Below, in pieces: positions 32,697-43,999 of a stretch of 64,000 nt of DNA. Every line of letters begins with the position of its first letter. Position 1 is the first letter of the stretch. A program made the translations under genes and the position numbers. The stretch is from Piscicola geometra. Taxonomy: Eukaryota > Annelida > Clitellata > Hirudinida > Piscicolidae. The notes under the pieces are model-generated. The model was not told the DNA's origin. It saw only the letters and a list, made by a program, of their open reading frames with translations, and searched no databases. The DNA is taken from contig OX030957.1 in assembly GCA_943735955.1 (NCBI GenBank), positions 6,255,301-6,319,300 on the forward strand. The letters are read 5' to 3'.

Positions 32697-35465
32697 ATGG
32701 TGCGTGTTTCAATCTTTTCAATCCTTTCGTGCATCATAATTATTTATAACACTACTATTAGATTATAAATTGCAATTATTTGGAAAAAAAGTACTCGCTT
32801 TTATTTATTATATTCATTATAATTATTTCTTCTGTTTTAGCCGATTAAGCCTAAGAAGGGAGGCAAGAAGACGAAAATCGCGCCAGCTCCTCTGGCAGCG
32901 AAGAAGCAGCCAAAAAAAGCGCCTGTGAACCCTCTGATCGAAAAGAGGCCTAAGAACTTCGGCATTGGTGCGTCTGCTTTTTGTGGATTATAAGCTTTTG
33001 GTTTGCTAATAAATGGCACAAAGATGGGTGACAATGCGGTTTTGAGAGAAGTATTTAATTGCGTGAAATCTTGTACAATTATTTCAACTCAAATATTTAA
33101 GTTTTCTTCAGTTTTTAAAAGCATATTTAAAATTGATAGACTTTGTAGGGAATTTGTACATCTTGTTTCGTAGGACAAGACATTCAGCCGAAGAGAGATC
33201 TCTCGAGGTTCGTCAGATGGCCGAGGTACATTCGTCTGCAGAGGCAGAAGAGAATTCTGTACCAGCGTCTCAAGGTGCCCCCACCCATCAACCAGTTCAC
33301 TCAGACCTTGGACAAGCAGAATGGTTGGTGTTATCTTATTGCATAATTTTTTGCTGTAGCAAAAACTACATGTATGATTCTGATACAAATAACAACGGCA
33401 CACAGCTACTCAACTTTTCCGTTTGATGGACAAGTATCGCCCGGAGACTAAAGTGGAGAAGATAGTGAGGAGGAAGAAGGAGGCGGAGAAGAGGTTGCAG
33501 GACAAGACTGCCCAGCCCGAGAAGAGGAGACCCGTCATGAGGTCTGGTATCAACACCGTCACCACCCTCATTGAGAAGAAGAAGACTGACCTGGTTGTCA
33601 TCTCACACGATGTTGACCCCATCGAGGTTTGTGTGTGCATTCTTTAAATGTTTTTGTAAATGTGTATTATAGATCATGATTATGATGATTTCAATTTTTT
33701 TTATTTTTTAGAAAAGCATGATATGTGTTACATTAAATTCTTTTATTCACTTTATGTGACTAAGAAATTCATGGCAATGATGATGATCATTTCAAATATG
33801 AATTCAAGTGATTATTCAAAAATCGAGCTTTTTAAATCTGATGCCAGGTCTCAATTTCTACTTTATTCAATCATGATTTTAGATAGAAATAATGTCATTA
33901 ATGAGGGTTTTGATGAAACATAATTCAATGATGATTCTCTTGATTATTCCAAAATCGAGCTTTTTAAATCTGAACCCTTCCATTCTCAATAATAAAGATG
34001 TTAAATTATTTAGATATATATACCTTGATATATATCTATATATATGTTTCAATGAAAACATTTTCATTAAGGAGGGTGTTGATGAAGCAGAATTCAACGA
34101 TGATTCTCTTGATTATTAACAAATCGAGCTTTTTAAATCTGAGCCCTTTTTTCTCATTTACTTGCTTGAAAAACTAAAGACTAATGAAAGATGGTGGTGA
34201 TTCAATACACAATCCAACTATGAGCTTGTGATTCGAAACCTTTATGAGCCATCTATTTGTCATTTTCATATTCCACAATTTCATAGATTAATTTTTTTTG
34301 CATTAAATTAACTACAACGGAGGGTGCTGATGAAACAGAATTCAACAATGAATTTTCTGATTATTCAAAAATCGAGCTTTTTAAATCTGAACCCTTCCAT
34401 TCTTGATAATTGTTACAATATTTATTTCATTTTCTCATAATGAGCCTTAAGGACTCTCCAAAGATGGTGATGATTCAATACACAATCCAACTATGAGCTT
34501 GTGATTAAATGCTTAGATGAACCATCACACAAGCATTTATTCCATAAACACTTTTCTGCAAAGCCTTCTATTATGCTCCATTAAAATTATTAAATATGGT
34601 TATTTCCAATGACCTTAATTTCTCATTTAATTAACTGCATCGCCTCCATTTCTAGATTGTCCTCTTCCTGCCTGCCTTGTGTCGTAAGATGGGAGTGCCG
34701 TACTGCATCGTCAAGAACAAGTCGAGGCTGGGTAAGGTGGTGCACCGCAAGACTGTCACGTGCCTTGCTTTCCCCTCCGTCAACCCGTTAGTCTTTCTAT
34801 TTCATTCATTTATTTACGTGTTTTATTTAAGTATTAATAAAAATAATTATTATTGTTCAGGTTTTATTCTTAAATTATTATTTTATTTCATTATTAATAA
34901 TTATAATTTTTCAGTTTTATTCATAAAGAATATTTTCGTTAAATTATTAGTAGCACCAATTTGCAAACACACAAACTTTTGCACACACACGCAGAGAGGA
35001 CAGATCAGCACTGAACAAGCTGGTTGAGACCATCAAGACCAACTTCAACGACCGTGCTGAAGAGGTGTGTATGCGTGTCTGCTTGTCCTTGTGTGTTATT
35101 GTGTACCTACTTGTCTTTGTTTGTCTGCTGTTCCATGTGAGGTGCTGATGGCGATGATGATGATCAATTCAACGATGAAACCTATTGTGATTATCTACAA
35201 ATCGAGCTTTTTAAATCTGAGCCATCACTACTAAAAGCGCTAAATATCCTTAGTTGGTGCTATAAATATCAGTGTCATTCATTTTACGTAGCTCTCATTC
35301 TTGCCACTTGAGAACAATTTCTCTTCCTTCATCTTCGACACTTAATCTTTCGCACCACAGATCCGCAAGCACTGGGGTGGTGGCGTGATGGGATCCAAGT
35401 CTCAGGCACGCATCAACAAAATCGAGAGGGCCAAGGCTAAGGAGTTGGCTCAGAGGACTGCATAG
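32697..35465 (+). CDS. RPL7A: 60S ribosomal protein L7a (eL8), 7 coding exons
   Basis: Component of the large ribosomal subunit. Exons: 32697-32699 (only the ATG), 32841-32967, 33174-33323, 33406-33626, 34656-34786, 34995-35064, 35361-35465. Phases agree and give 268 aa, against 266 in human. Family signatures include [66 protein letters not shown] and [12 protein letters not shown]. Codon use is GC-richer than in neighbouring genes, as expected for a highly expressed gene. Introns 4 and 6 host box C/D snoRNAs, matching the known role of vertebrate RPL7A as a snoRNA host (U24, U36). A poly(A) signal AATAAA lies at 35621-35626. The 3' end converges on PDE1. Confidence 0.97.
33772..33846 (+). 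ncRNA. SNORD36: Box C/D snoRNA U36 (SNORD36), copy a, RPL7A intron 4
   Basis: Perfect terminal stem tggca/tgcca, box C atgatga (33777-33783) and box D ctga (33838-33841). Upstream of box D lies cgagctttttaa, a 12-nt perfect complement to the conserved 18S rRNA stretch ttaaaaagctcg. Box D plus 5 points at the first A of that A-run, the site known as Am668 in human 18S and modified by U36. Excised from the intron after splicing. Confidence 0.88.
33904..33978 (+). ncRNA. SNORD36: Box C/D snoRNA U36 (SNORD36), copy b, RPL7A intron 4
   Basis: Terminal stem agggt/accct, box C ttgatga (33910-33916; first base not a purine), box D ctga (33970-33973), and the same cgagctttttaa guide. The internal sequence ttcaatgatgattctcttga differs from copy a, so these are diverged duplicates. 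Confidence 0.82.
34073..34147 (+). ncRNA. SNORD36: Box C/D snoRNA U36 (SNORD36), copy c, RPL7A intron 4
   Basis: Short stem aggg/ccct, box C ttgatga, box D ctga (34139-34142) and the identical guide cgagctttttaa. Its internal part resembles copy b most closely, suggesting b and c are the most recent duplicates. Confidence 0.8.
34189..34254 (+). ncRNA. Box C/D snoRNA of a second family, copy 1, RPL7A intron 4
   Basis: Perfect 6-bp terminal stem agatgg/ccatct, box-C-like gtggtga (one mismatch), and terminal box D atga instead of ctga. The internal segment atccaactatgagctt can pair with 16 nt of 18S rRNA (aagctcgtagttggat, one G-U pair), directly beside the U36 target. If the internal atga is the D' box, position +5 falls on the G known as Gm683 in human. 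Box degeneracy makes this copy less certain than copy 2. Confidence 0.6.
34321..34395 (+). ncRNA. SNORD36: Box C/D snoRNA U36 (SNORD36), copy d, RPL7A intron 4
   Basis: Terminal stem agggt/accct, box C ctgatga (34327-34333), box D ctga (34387-34390) and guide cgagctttttaa unchanged. It lies between the two copies of the second snoRNA family. Confidence 0.82.
34463..34526 (+). ncRNA. Box C/D snoRNA of a second family, copy 2, RPL7A intron 4
   Basis: Terminal stem gatggt/accatc, canonical box C gtgatga (34467-34473) and terminal D-like atga (34517-34520). The internal segment atccaactatgagctt is the same as in copy 1 and complements 18S rRNA next to the U36 site. The predicted target is the G equivalent to human 18S Gm683. 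The non-canonical D box is a caution. Confidence 0.65.
35147..35226 (+). ncRNA. SNORD36: Box C/D snoRNA U36 (SNORD36), copy e, RPL7A intron 6
   Basis: Terminal stem gatggc/gccatc, box C atgatga (from about 35154), box D ctga (35217-35220) and guide cgagctttttaa. It is the only copy outside intron 4. Confidence 0.85.
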
Positions 35466-35639
35466 GTTGCCTAACATTTTGAAGATTTTAAATATTTAAA
35501 AAAATCATATTTGTGTCGTTTATGATTCTATTGTAAATCATTTCTTTCAGGAGTTCCAGAGTGCAAAGCAATTATCACCAAGGTCATAAAATTGTCTTCT
35601 CTGACTGCTCTTTATTTCCAAATAAAGTCTAAAAACAAA

Positions 35640-36060
35640 CTAAATGTTTTCTTCAATGACACCTAAAAAGGTTAAAAGAGAGAATCGAACTAGAAGGTGC
35701 TGGCTAAAAATCTTGGGTTTATCAATGATATGCATCTATTTGTGTTGAGCGAATGAGCCTTTGAAAATGTTTTCGGCTGTTTTGGGGAGTATAGTCTTAG
35801 TAAACACCCGTTTGTCCAATGATCGCCATGTAGGTGTATTAATAAAAATATTTTAATATATTTTTAGTTTCAATACCTTCATTATTGAGACGGAGATGTT
35901 AAATGAGGGAAAAGTAAAATATTAACAAATTGCAACGCTAACTTGGAAGGTTAAAACCATTCGCCTACGAAACAACGATTAACACAACTGACGTTTTGAA
36001 TAAGATTTTAACGTTTCATGAAGTCGACTACCTGGTCGCCAACATTCGGAAATCGACATC
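35640..36060. other. Intergenic gap between convergent RPL7A and PDE1
   Basis: No coding or repeat features seen. It presumably contains the PDE1 3' UTR on the minus strand. Confidence 0.4.
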
Positions 36061-39000
36061 TCATTTCTCTTCATCTTTTTCATCCTTATTTTCTTCTTTC
36101 TCTTCTTCCATTTTTTCCTCCTTATCTTCTTCCTTTTCTTCATCCTTAATATCTTCCTTTTCTTCATCCTTAATTTCTTCACCCTTATCTTCTTCCTTTT
36201 CTTCATCCTTAATTTCTTCTTCCTTTTCTTCACCCTTAATTTCTTCCTTTTCTTCGTGCTTACTTTCCTCTTCCTTTTCTTCATCCTTAATTTCTTCTTC
36301 CTTTTCTTCATCCTTAATTTCTTCCTTTTCTTCGTGCTTACTTTCCTCTTTATTTTCTTCTTTTTTCATCTCTTCACCTGACTTAACTTGCTCTTTCTTT
36401 TCTCCGTTCTTTTCATCGTTTACATTATCTGACGACACCACGCCCAAGTTCGGCGAAATCAACTCGCTTCTCAAGGCTTCTATCTCTGCGGCTTCTTTGT
36501 CTGTGTGAGTATATGTGCGTATGTGTCAGTTTATGTTTATGTGAATGACTTTTGTCATCAATATTCATTTTCTACCTTTGGCGGCTTTTTCCTGCCATGT
36601 GCTCTTGTTCTTCTGCAGACACACTGACCAGTACCTGTCCACTTTCAACCTCTCAACTGCATGGAAGTGGCTTTATTTATATAAAACAATTTTTAAAATC
36701 CAAAAATATGCTCTATACAATAAAGAATTAATTATATAATATAACATAAGAAATCTGGAAAATCATTTTGAAAACATGTTATATAAATCAAGCAAACTGG
36801 CAAAATCATTGAAGCTCTCACCGAGGTCCTCGTTCATTTTGGACGAGTAGGAAGATGGAGGGGAGTTGTGACCTTCTTTAGAGGCAGTCTCATCGGACTT
36901 CTGTTCCCTCAGAGGAACAACTATCTGATCCAACATGTCGCCGAGAACTTGGAAGCTGGGATCGACGATGAAGTCGATGAAGCCTGCATGTTCAAGACAT
37001 GCATTATGAACCAAATCAGTTAATTTTAAATATTAAAAGGTTCAAATACATGGATTATGAATAAAATCAACTTACTTTGACTTAAAAATAATTGTGTGCA
37101 TATTTATAAATGTTAGTTTTAATATAATAAATAAAAAAAAATTTCGATCTAAAAAAGGCGAGAATTCGCTTATAAAGAGCACAATAATGCCACTTCACCA
37201 GTTTGCGAGATAGCCACTACCGTGCTCTTGCGGTCGCACAGGGGTGATATAGGCAGGCCCAACTCGGCTTCCTTGTCTCCCTGTGGTGGAAAGATGGATG
37301 TAAAATTTTTAAATATAATTAGCTATAATTTATTATAAATTTAAAAAAAAATTATCCAAAACACAACTGCTGAGTTTTTGAAAGATAAGGCATAAAAAAG
37401 TAATTAAAAAAGCTTTAAAATTATATTTAAACTTATATGAACTACAAAGAAACTCTAAAAGTATTTTTCTGTGTGAAGAGCAAGCAACCTGTCTAAAGAA
37501 CTCTTCCACCAGAACATCCGTCCACTTCTTGTGCAACTCCCACTTTTTGGCCGGGTGACTAATGTCGGCACAGTGCACCAACAACGACAGAGCCTTCGAT
37601 TTGTCGATGCTGTGGTGGCAACATAGTTGAAAATTTCAAATAAAGTCAATGCAATTTGTGAAAAATATTTAAAGTTATTTAAAAGTATATTACTAGATTA
37701 TTTTCTTCTTTATCATTCAATTTAGTATCGTCCATTCTTATCTTTTTCATATTAAACATCCAAGGAAAAATAAAAACTTTTCAGGAGTTGCTAGAAGGCC
37801 CTTCATGGTTTTCAACTGCTGGAAGTGGAAAGACATGTCGGTCGCCAACACTATGTCCACCACCAGAGTACGAAACTGTCTGAGATTTAAGATGAAGATT
37901 GTTTTATTGAAAAAGGGTAGATTAATAAAACTTATTTTATGAAGTTTGTTGTGTTTGAAAAATAGAGTGAAAGTGGTGGTAGAGATAAAAATATGCTAAA
38001 AATAAAGTTAGAAGAGTTAAATAGTGTACGTAAAAGTTTTGGTTTCTCAAAAATGTGATAAATCGGTAGACAAAAAAGAAACAAGGCAAACGCAGATAAA
38101 TCTTTAAATAACCAAAAAAAAGAAACACATTCATATAAAACGATGTTTTACATACCTAAATATTGCTTTAATTTTTTCCCGTTTTCTATACCTCAGCACT
38201 TGACATTTACTAACTTGAACTCTTCATTACTGAGCGACGTTAGGATGTTGTTGGCGTCTTCTCTGAGCAGCTTGAAGGAGGCGCTTGCGTGGTGGTTTTC
38301 CAGGACGTTTCGATCGTTGTACAGGTAGGCGAGCTCGGATCTGTGTGAGTAGCGTGAGTTCATTGTCTTTGAGCGTGCCAACCAACGGCGTGGATACTGC
38401 AACACGAGGAAAAGAATAATTCGGATCGCAGGTGATGACAACAAATTCGTAAAAGTGCGACGAAAAAAGAGTTGCATGAAGGTTGAACAAATACTTTTCA
38501 ACGCTGTTTCAAAATCTTTTGTTAATACTCATTAACTGAAATTCGTACCAATTGTTTTTATCTCAAACATCATCATCATCATCATCATCGAGCGGGAGCA
38601 GATAAAAGGTCAAGAGGCCTCTTTTTCCGCGGCAAGAAGAAATCAATTTGTAACACTTTTTAATGTATTCTTTCATACATGACTCTTAAACTGAAGAATA
38701 AAAATCGCATGACAAAATATGTTTACTTAGTGTTAATCTGGAAGGCGTTAGTTGTGCCTGTGTGTTCGTAGTCGTGGATGAGGGCTGACGTGAGAACCGC
38801 AAATATTTCAAGGTCCGTCAGCCACAGCTGTAATGGAGAATAATATTGACTGATTAAGTTGACTCTTTATAAGTAGATTACGTTTTTAGCTTATAGCATC
38901 TTCAACCTTAAAATGGATTAAAAATCAACGAGTACTAAATACACAGTTATATATGTGCATATAGTTCTAATCCGAACAGATTTTTCTTTCCTTTAAGGTT

Positions 39001-42000
39001 TTTTTTCCTCAAACGCACAATGAGATCGGTGCTGGAGATGAGGCAGTGTGTGGTGTGGGCGACATCTGCTCCGTGCACGAGGTTGTGGTAGGGGTTGTTG
39101 TATTTGCTGTAGCCTGCCTCCATCCGCAACAGAAATGCATCCAAACAAGTGGTGCTCAGCTGTTTGAAGGGGGGGGGTAAGGATTTTTGGCGAGTGATTA
39201 GTGAGTTTAAATTAAGTTTTTTGGTGTTGCGAAGAATATTATCGTGGCTCACAGTATCGAACAAACTTACACTAGAAAAAATAGAGAATAAAAACAAATA
39301 ATGGAAAACAGCAGCAGCGAAAAAATCAACAGCAGAAATTAACAGAGCAGCAGTAGCAAGCACCTTAAACTTGTTGATGAGGTTGTGTTTCTTGAAGAGT
39401 TCGTATCCAATGTACTTGAGCGCATGACCGTCGCCAATCTCGTTGATCCTGAACACGTCAAACTCCCATGAGTCCAAGTCCTTTTAGGAGTTATGGCTAC
39501 GGTTGTGATGATGATTGGGTGAAAATTATGTATTGGAATTGATGATGGTTTGAGAGAATTATATAATTATTAGAATTGATAATAAAGACATCTAAAAGAA
39601 AAGAGTTAAGAATTAAAAACGGAAAAATACATTAAGAATTTAATTCAATAAGCTTTATAAACAACTTATTTAATAACTTATTACTAAAGAAAATATGTTT
39701 AAGAGTTGCTTGAACCTTCATTTGCAGCAGTACATCTGGAGGCACTTGCACTCCCATTCCACTAGACATTCGCCTGTAAATCCTGTAGGGTTGTTCTGGA
39801 ATGCTCAACAACCAGCCAAAACATCAGTACCTTTTCCAGCGTTTATGAACCGAATATACTGATCCCTGAAGAAGTTAACATTGAAGGCTTCTCGAGCTAT
39901 CAGTTTCGACAAATGAGCTTGTCCGTCAGATAACGTTCCCCATAATCGGTCAGGTCGTATAGGAGAATTTACGAATTATTTTTTACGTAATTTATGTTCT
40001 TGGTAACAATATTTTTTTAATTCTTGTTGAGTTATCATCATCATCATCAGCATCATCATCCAGCGGACGCAGCTAAGAGATCAAAATTTTTTCGGCCACA
40101 TCATATTGAAAGTAGGAACCCCATTTTTTACTTGAGAAATCTTTAAAAAAAGAATAAAAAAGAATCCGATAGTCTGGAAACAGATGACTTGTGTGGCCAA
40201 AGCTGCTCTAAATAGAAAATTGAAATAAATTTGACAGACTTAGGTCGGTATTATATAAACCAGGAGTATGAGGATGATGAACAGCATAATCATCACAGCA
40301 CATCCACCTGTTCATTTCATGATGGAATAAATGTGAAAGCAAATGTCAAAGCACGTTACAAAGGTTTGATGTGCCTGCTAAATGAATGGATGCTTTCAGC
40401 ATTGCTATCTCGTAAGCATGACAACGGTTGTTACGCAGGAGAAATCGATATGGTTGTGATGGAAGAGATGTCTTCAATCGATAAAAAAGCATTTTTGCTT
40501 ATTTACACAGATTCTTATTTTTTAAATTCACTTTTTCACTATTACCATGTAATATTTATGATCTCATTGCTATTTGTCATAATTCAATCAATCAATCAAT
40601 CACTAATTATTTGTATAGCGCCCTTTGCGAAGAAATTACCCATGTAACTTTCATTTTCATTCGCAAAGGTAAAATGATTCAATGTGCACAGATCTAGTGT
40701 CTTCTCTTTTTTTCTATCTTTTCCACAAGGCTTTAAGTCCTCAGTTGAGACTCTTTTTGTCCTTAGTTGACAAATCTTCTACGCACTCAGTCCTCTTATG
40801 TTTCAGTAGTAATTACAAATCAATGGAAGCTCTTAATGCCACAGGTCTTTTCCAAGGTGACGCGCGCATCTTATATTCTTTCGAGTTTATATGTATAAAA
40901 ACCTTGGAAACTTTTAATATATTGAACATATTAATTAATATTTATATACCTTGGACAATTTTAATATATTAAATATATTAATATATAAAGGAATTTTTTT
41001 CTCTTTAATAAAATGTATGCAATGTGAAGGAGTAAGGAGCGATACAGAAACAACCTGTCGACGACGATGCCGGCCCTGATGGCGGTGGCGACTCCTCGGA
41101 AGTGCAGACGGTCTTCGGGCTTCTTGAGCACTGTTTGAGTCCTCGTGAAAGTCATTGTCAGCCAGTCCTTCACGTCCTTGTTCTCCACCTTGGTGTTCAT
41201 TAAGATAGATTTTAGAACTTTTAACAAAGGACTAAACACTTTTAAATGACCTACAAAAATATTAAATTTTTTAATCGAATTGGTGTTTTAGTCTTCTATT
41301 AAGAAGGAAAAATATTTTTTTCAAGAATGAAATTTAAGCTTTCAGTTTTATGATTTTTCAAAAAATTCATACCTCACTCAGCACTTCTTCTGGTTCTACG
41401 TTATTTTCCAAGAACTTTCTGCGACGAATAGAAGGTTTGATGGTGAAGGAGTTAAGTGTGAAATGTTTTTAGATCAAAGTTCTGAGGGTTGAGTAGCATT
41501 GAGTTTAAAGCGTTAAAATTCTCAAAGTCACTGAAAAGCAGCCAAGATGTGCCGTAAACCACTTTACATCTTGGCACTCATAAACCAATGTGTAAACTTG
41601 ATTCATGGCTTTATTAAAACATCATTTTTGTAAAAATGATTTCAAACGATTTTACTGAAAATTTTAAATATATTTCTCGTTTGAGGTCCAACAAACCGAG
41701 CTTTTAATTTTTTTATTTCTCGCTACTCATTACCTTTGAGAATTATAATCTTCTCCACATAAGTACCTTCATATTCAGAACAAAAATTGCATTATATTCA
41801 TATATTGTAATTAATTAATTTAAAAAAATAGTAATGTCTCATCTTTCAACGTCTTCATTACTTCGAAATAACTATAATAAAGTTTTCATTAATGGAATAG
41901 GTGTCATTGCTTATCGTTTTATTATCTTGCTTCCATTAAGCATCCTTTCTCAAATGATTGATTTAAAACAAAAATTAGTGATATATAAATGTCTTGATAA

Positions 42001-43944
42001 AACTCAAATTAGCTGAAAACATACTCTATAGCTAATTATGCTGGTCAAATTAGTTAAATACCCATTGCTTCTAATCTACTCGGTTATATTACCTACAAAC
42101 CCACAATCCTCCCTAGACAACGTTAGCCTCTCTAGTAGAGAGTTACTACCACACCGCTCACTTGGTCTTCTCCTCCGACAGCACCTGCAGCACGTCAATG
42201 ATGTGCTCCATGTGCCTCAGCATCGTTTCCTTCATGTTCTTGCGCACCAGAGCACTCAATATCTTTTGCGATCTGGACGCGTTCGGTGAATCATGCTGTG
42301 TTTTTTAATGTTGTTTAAGCGACGATTACTTCCACTAAATAAAACAGTGCCAAGTAAAATTACTATGTAAAAACGAAGAAAAAGTATTCTGAAAAACTTT
42401 GAAACCTTTCCAAGATTTAAAAACCTTACTTTTCAATGGCGAAACTCAAGCCTTCTCTGGTTTCGGGACCAGGGTATCTCTTGGGTCTTGGAAGGCTTGT
42501 TTCCTTGTGCTGCTGCTTTGCCTTCGACTTGATGGGCTTCAGAGAGGCTTGTATCCTTGGAGTGTCTAACTGTAGATGATTATTTCGAAATAATTGCAAG
42601 TAAAAATTTTTATTAAAAAAATAATTTGGGTTTAATTGTATAAAAAATTAAAATAAAATGAGTTTTAAAGTTTCATTGCAATATATTTCCCTTGCCTCCT
42701 TCCCTTCTTTCTTGGTTTGCACGCCTGACTTGGTGTTTTTACGTTTCGGAGGTTTCGCCATGCTTTGTCCGTTTATTACTTTCGAAAAAAGAATTAAAGA
42801 AAAATTTAATCGTTAAGTATATCTTTTTAAAAAATAATTATAAAAATAATAGCATAAAAACCCGTCTTTTAACTTCAGTAAGAAACTTTCGAGCGCTTCT
42901 TACAAAATATAAGATATCGAGTTCACATGGGAGATCAAACATTTTTTTAAAGAAAACAAGGTTAATAGACCGCCACAGGGTGGTCTTTTGGCCCTAAATC
43001 AAGCGGAAAAGATGCAGTTAAGAAAATGCAATCGCTAGATAAGATTTAAACAAGAACACACACTAAGTTACATTTTTTAAGGTATTCTCGTGTATTCATT
43101 TAGAAGACGAATGTCAATCACTAATAATCAATCACTAATAATTTATATAGCGCCCTTTATTAAGCGAACAAAAGCGCTCAGCCATCACGTCCCAAACAAG
43201 TACGTCTTCAGGCCTCGACGGAAAGTTTTGAGTGACTTAGTTGAAGTTAAAGAAGAAGGTAAAGAATTCCATAAAAGAGGACCACAGTAAGAAAAAGAAC
43301 GTTTAGAAAAAGAGTGTTTAACTGGAAAACGAAAAGAACGATTAAAGGTGGATGATCTTAGACCAGATTTAGGGGGTTGTTTAATTAGATTTTTAAGGTA
43401 AATCGGAGCATTAAATTTATGAATTTTAAACATATTTTAAAATGTAAAAAAAGATTTTTTATAAGCTTAGAGTTTAAAAACTATGAAAGGTATCGCATAT
43501 TTTAATTGACTTGTTTCCTAGTATTTATTTGTTTTTTTTTGTTTTTTTTTGGTTTATACTATTCACAGCCTGACAGACGCATGCCATGTTACAATGGTTC
43601 TGAGAACCATGGTTCTTATGCGCCAAGGCGCATTATTAGTATTATGCTTTTTATTCTGTTGTTTTCACGCATTGCAACGGTATTTATTTTTTGTTTTTTG
43701 TGGATATTTTCTTGTGTTACTTAGATCCAGTCCAATAGACTATAGCCCACACAAACCAAAAGACACATTACTCACCAACGTTCATAGTACGTTGTGTGCC
43801 CTTTCCAGAGTCGTTGGCATTCATTAAGGTGTCGATGATGGTTCCGTAGGCGGAGATTTCTTGTTCCGAAGAGCCGGGTGAATTCTTGATGATGAGGGTG
43901 GTGTGGATCTCAATGCGTCTGATCTTGGAGTTCTGCGAGCCCAT
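36061..43944 (-). CDS. PDE1: Calcium/calmodulin-dependent 3',5'-cyclic nucleotide phosphodiesterase 1, 17 exons
   Basis: Hydrolyses cAMP/cGMP under Ca2+/calmodulin control. Exons (minus): 43944-43776, 42778-42696, 42569-42430, 42272-42162, 41418-41373, 41188-41055, 39773-39716, 39480-39364, 39159-39019, 38827-38727, 38340-38215, 37879-37778, 37609-37489, 37280-37199, 36983-36822, 36656-36576, 36500-36061. All phases agree, giving 737 aa. Catalytic landmarks are YHNLVHGADV, HDYEHTGTTN, YNDRNVLENHH, CADISHPAKKW and the invariant glutamine in SQTGFIDF. These supply the metal ligands and purine pocket. The N-terminus MGSQNSK fits an N-myristoylation signal, and an in-frame stop lies upstream with no other ATG between. 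An internal ATG (MAKPPKRK, 42761) could give a shorter form. The intron after 42696 has a GC donor. The last exon encodes a ~130-residue Lys/Glu repeat tail. The exon 41188 acceptor is weak. Confidence 0.92.
38565..38650. repeat. Simple (atc)n plus interspersed-repeat fragment, PDE1 intron
   Basis: A cat-trinucleotide run is followed by agcgggagcagataaaaggt. A related segment lies at about 40030-40100 (catcatcat run, then agcggacgcagctaagagat). Both are intronic and look like fragments of one repeat family. Confidence 0.5.
40585..40640 (-). repeat. LINE 3'-end fragment in a PDE1 intron
   Basis: Antisense (attg)n tail followed by ttgtatagcgccctttgcga, the 3' terminus of the same LINE family as in the SLC46 tandem units. 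Confidence 0.75.
43118..43445 (-). mobile_element. LINE 3' fragment with RT C-terminus, antisense in PDE1 intron 1
   Basis: The minus-strand frame 43185-43433 encodes the C-terminal 82 residues of the same reverse transcriptase as in the SLC46 units (beginning MFKIHKFNAPIYL, ending GLKTYLFGT). It is still open and only lightly diverged. The 3' tail with (attg/tagt)n runs to about 43118. The fragment is strongly 5'-truncated. Confidence 0.85.
43540..43640 (-). repeat. SINE-tail fragment in PDE1 intron 1
   Basis: Contains cctgacagacgcatgccatg and the following ttacaatggttctgagaacc block, matching the 30.5 kb SINE tail and the 26.6 kb fragment. Confidence 0.65.
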
Positions 43945-43999
43945 TACTTCATTCTTGAATTTCTTGTATATTTTCGTATTTCATATATGATATTTCAGA

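Noticed and set aside
33660..34119. Several 70-90 codon ORFs in the large RPL7A intron
   Set aside because: They overlap the C/D snoRNA cluster, have no family resemblance and contradict the RPL7A splice pattern.
35996..36508. Ser/Phe-rich 170-codon ORF on the plus strand
   Set aside because: It is the shadow of the Lys/Glu-rich last exon of PDE1 on the minus strand, which joins the rest of PDE1 in phase.
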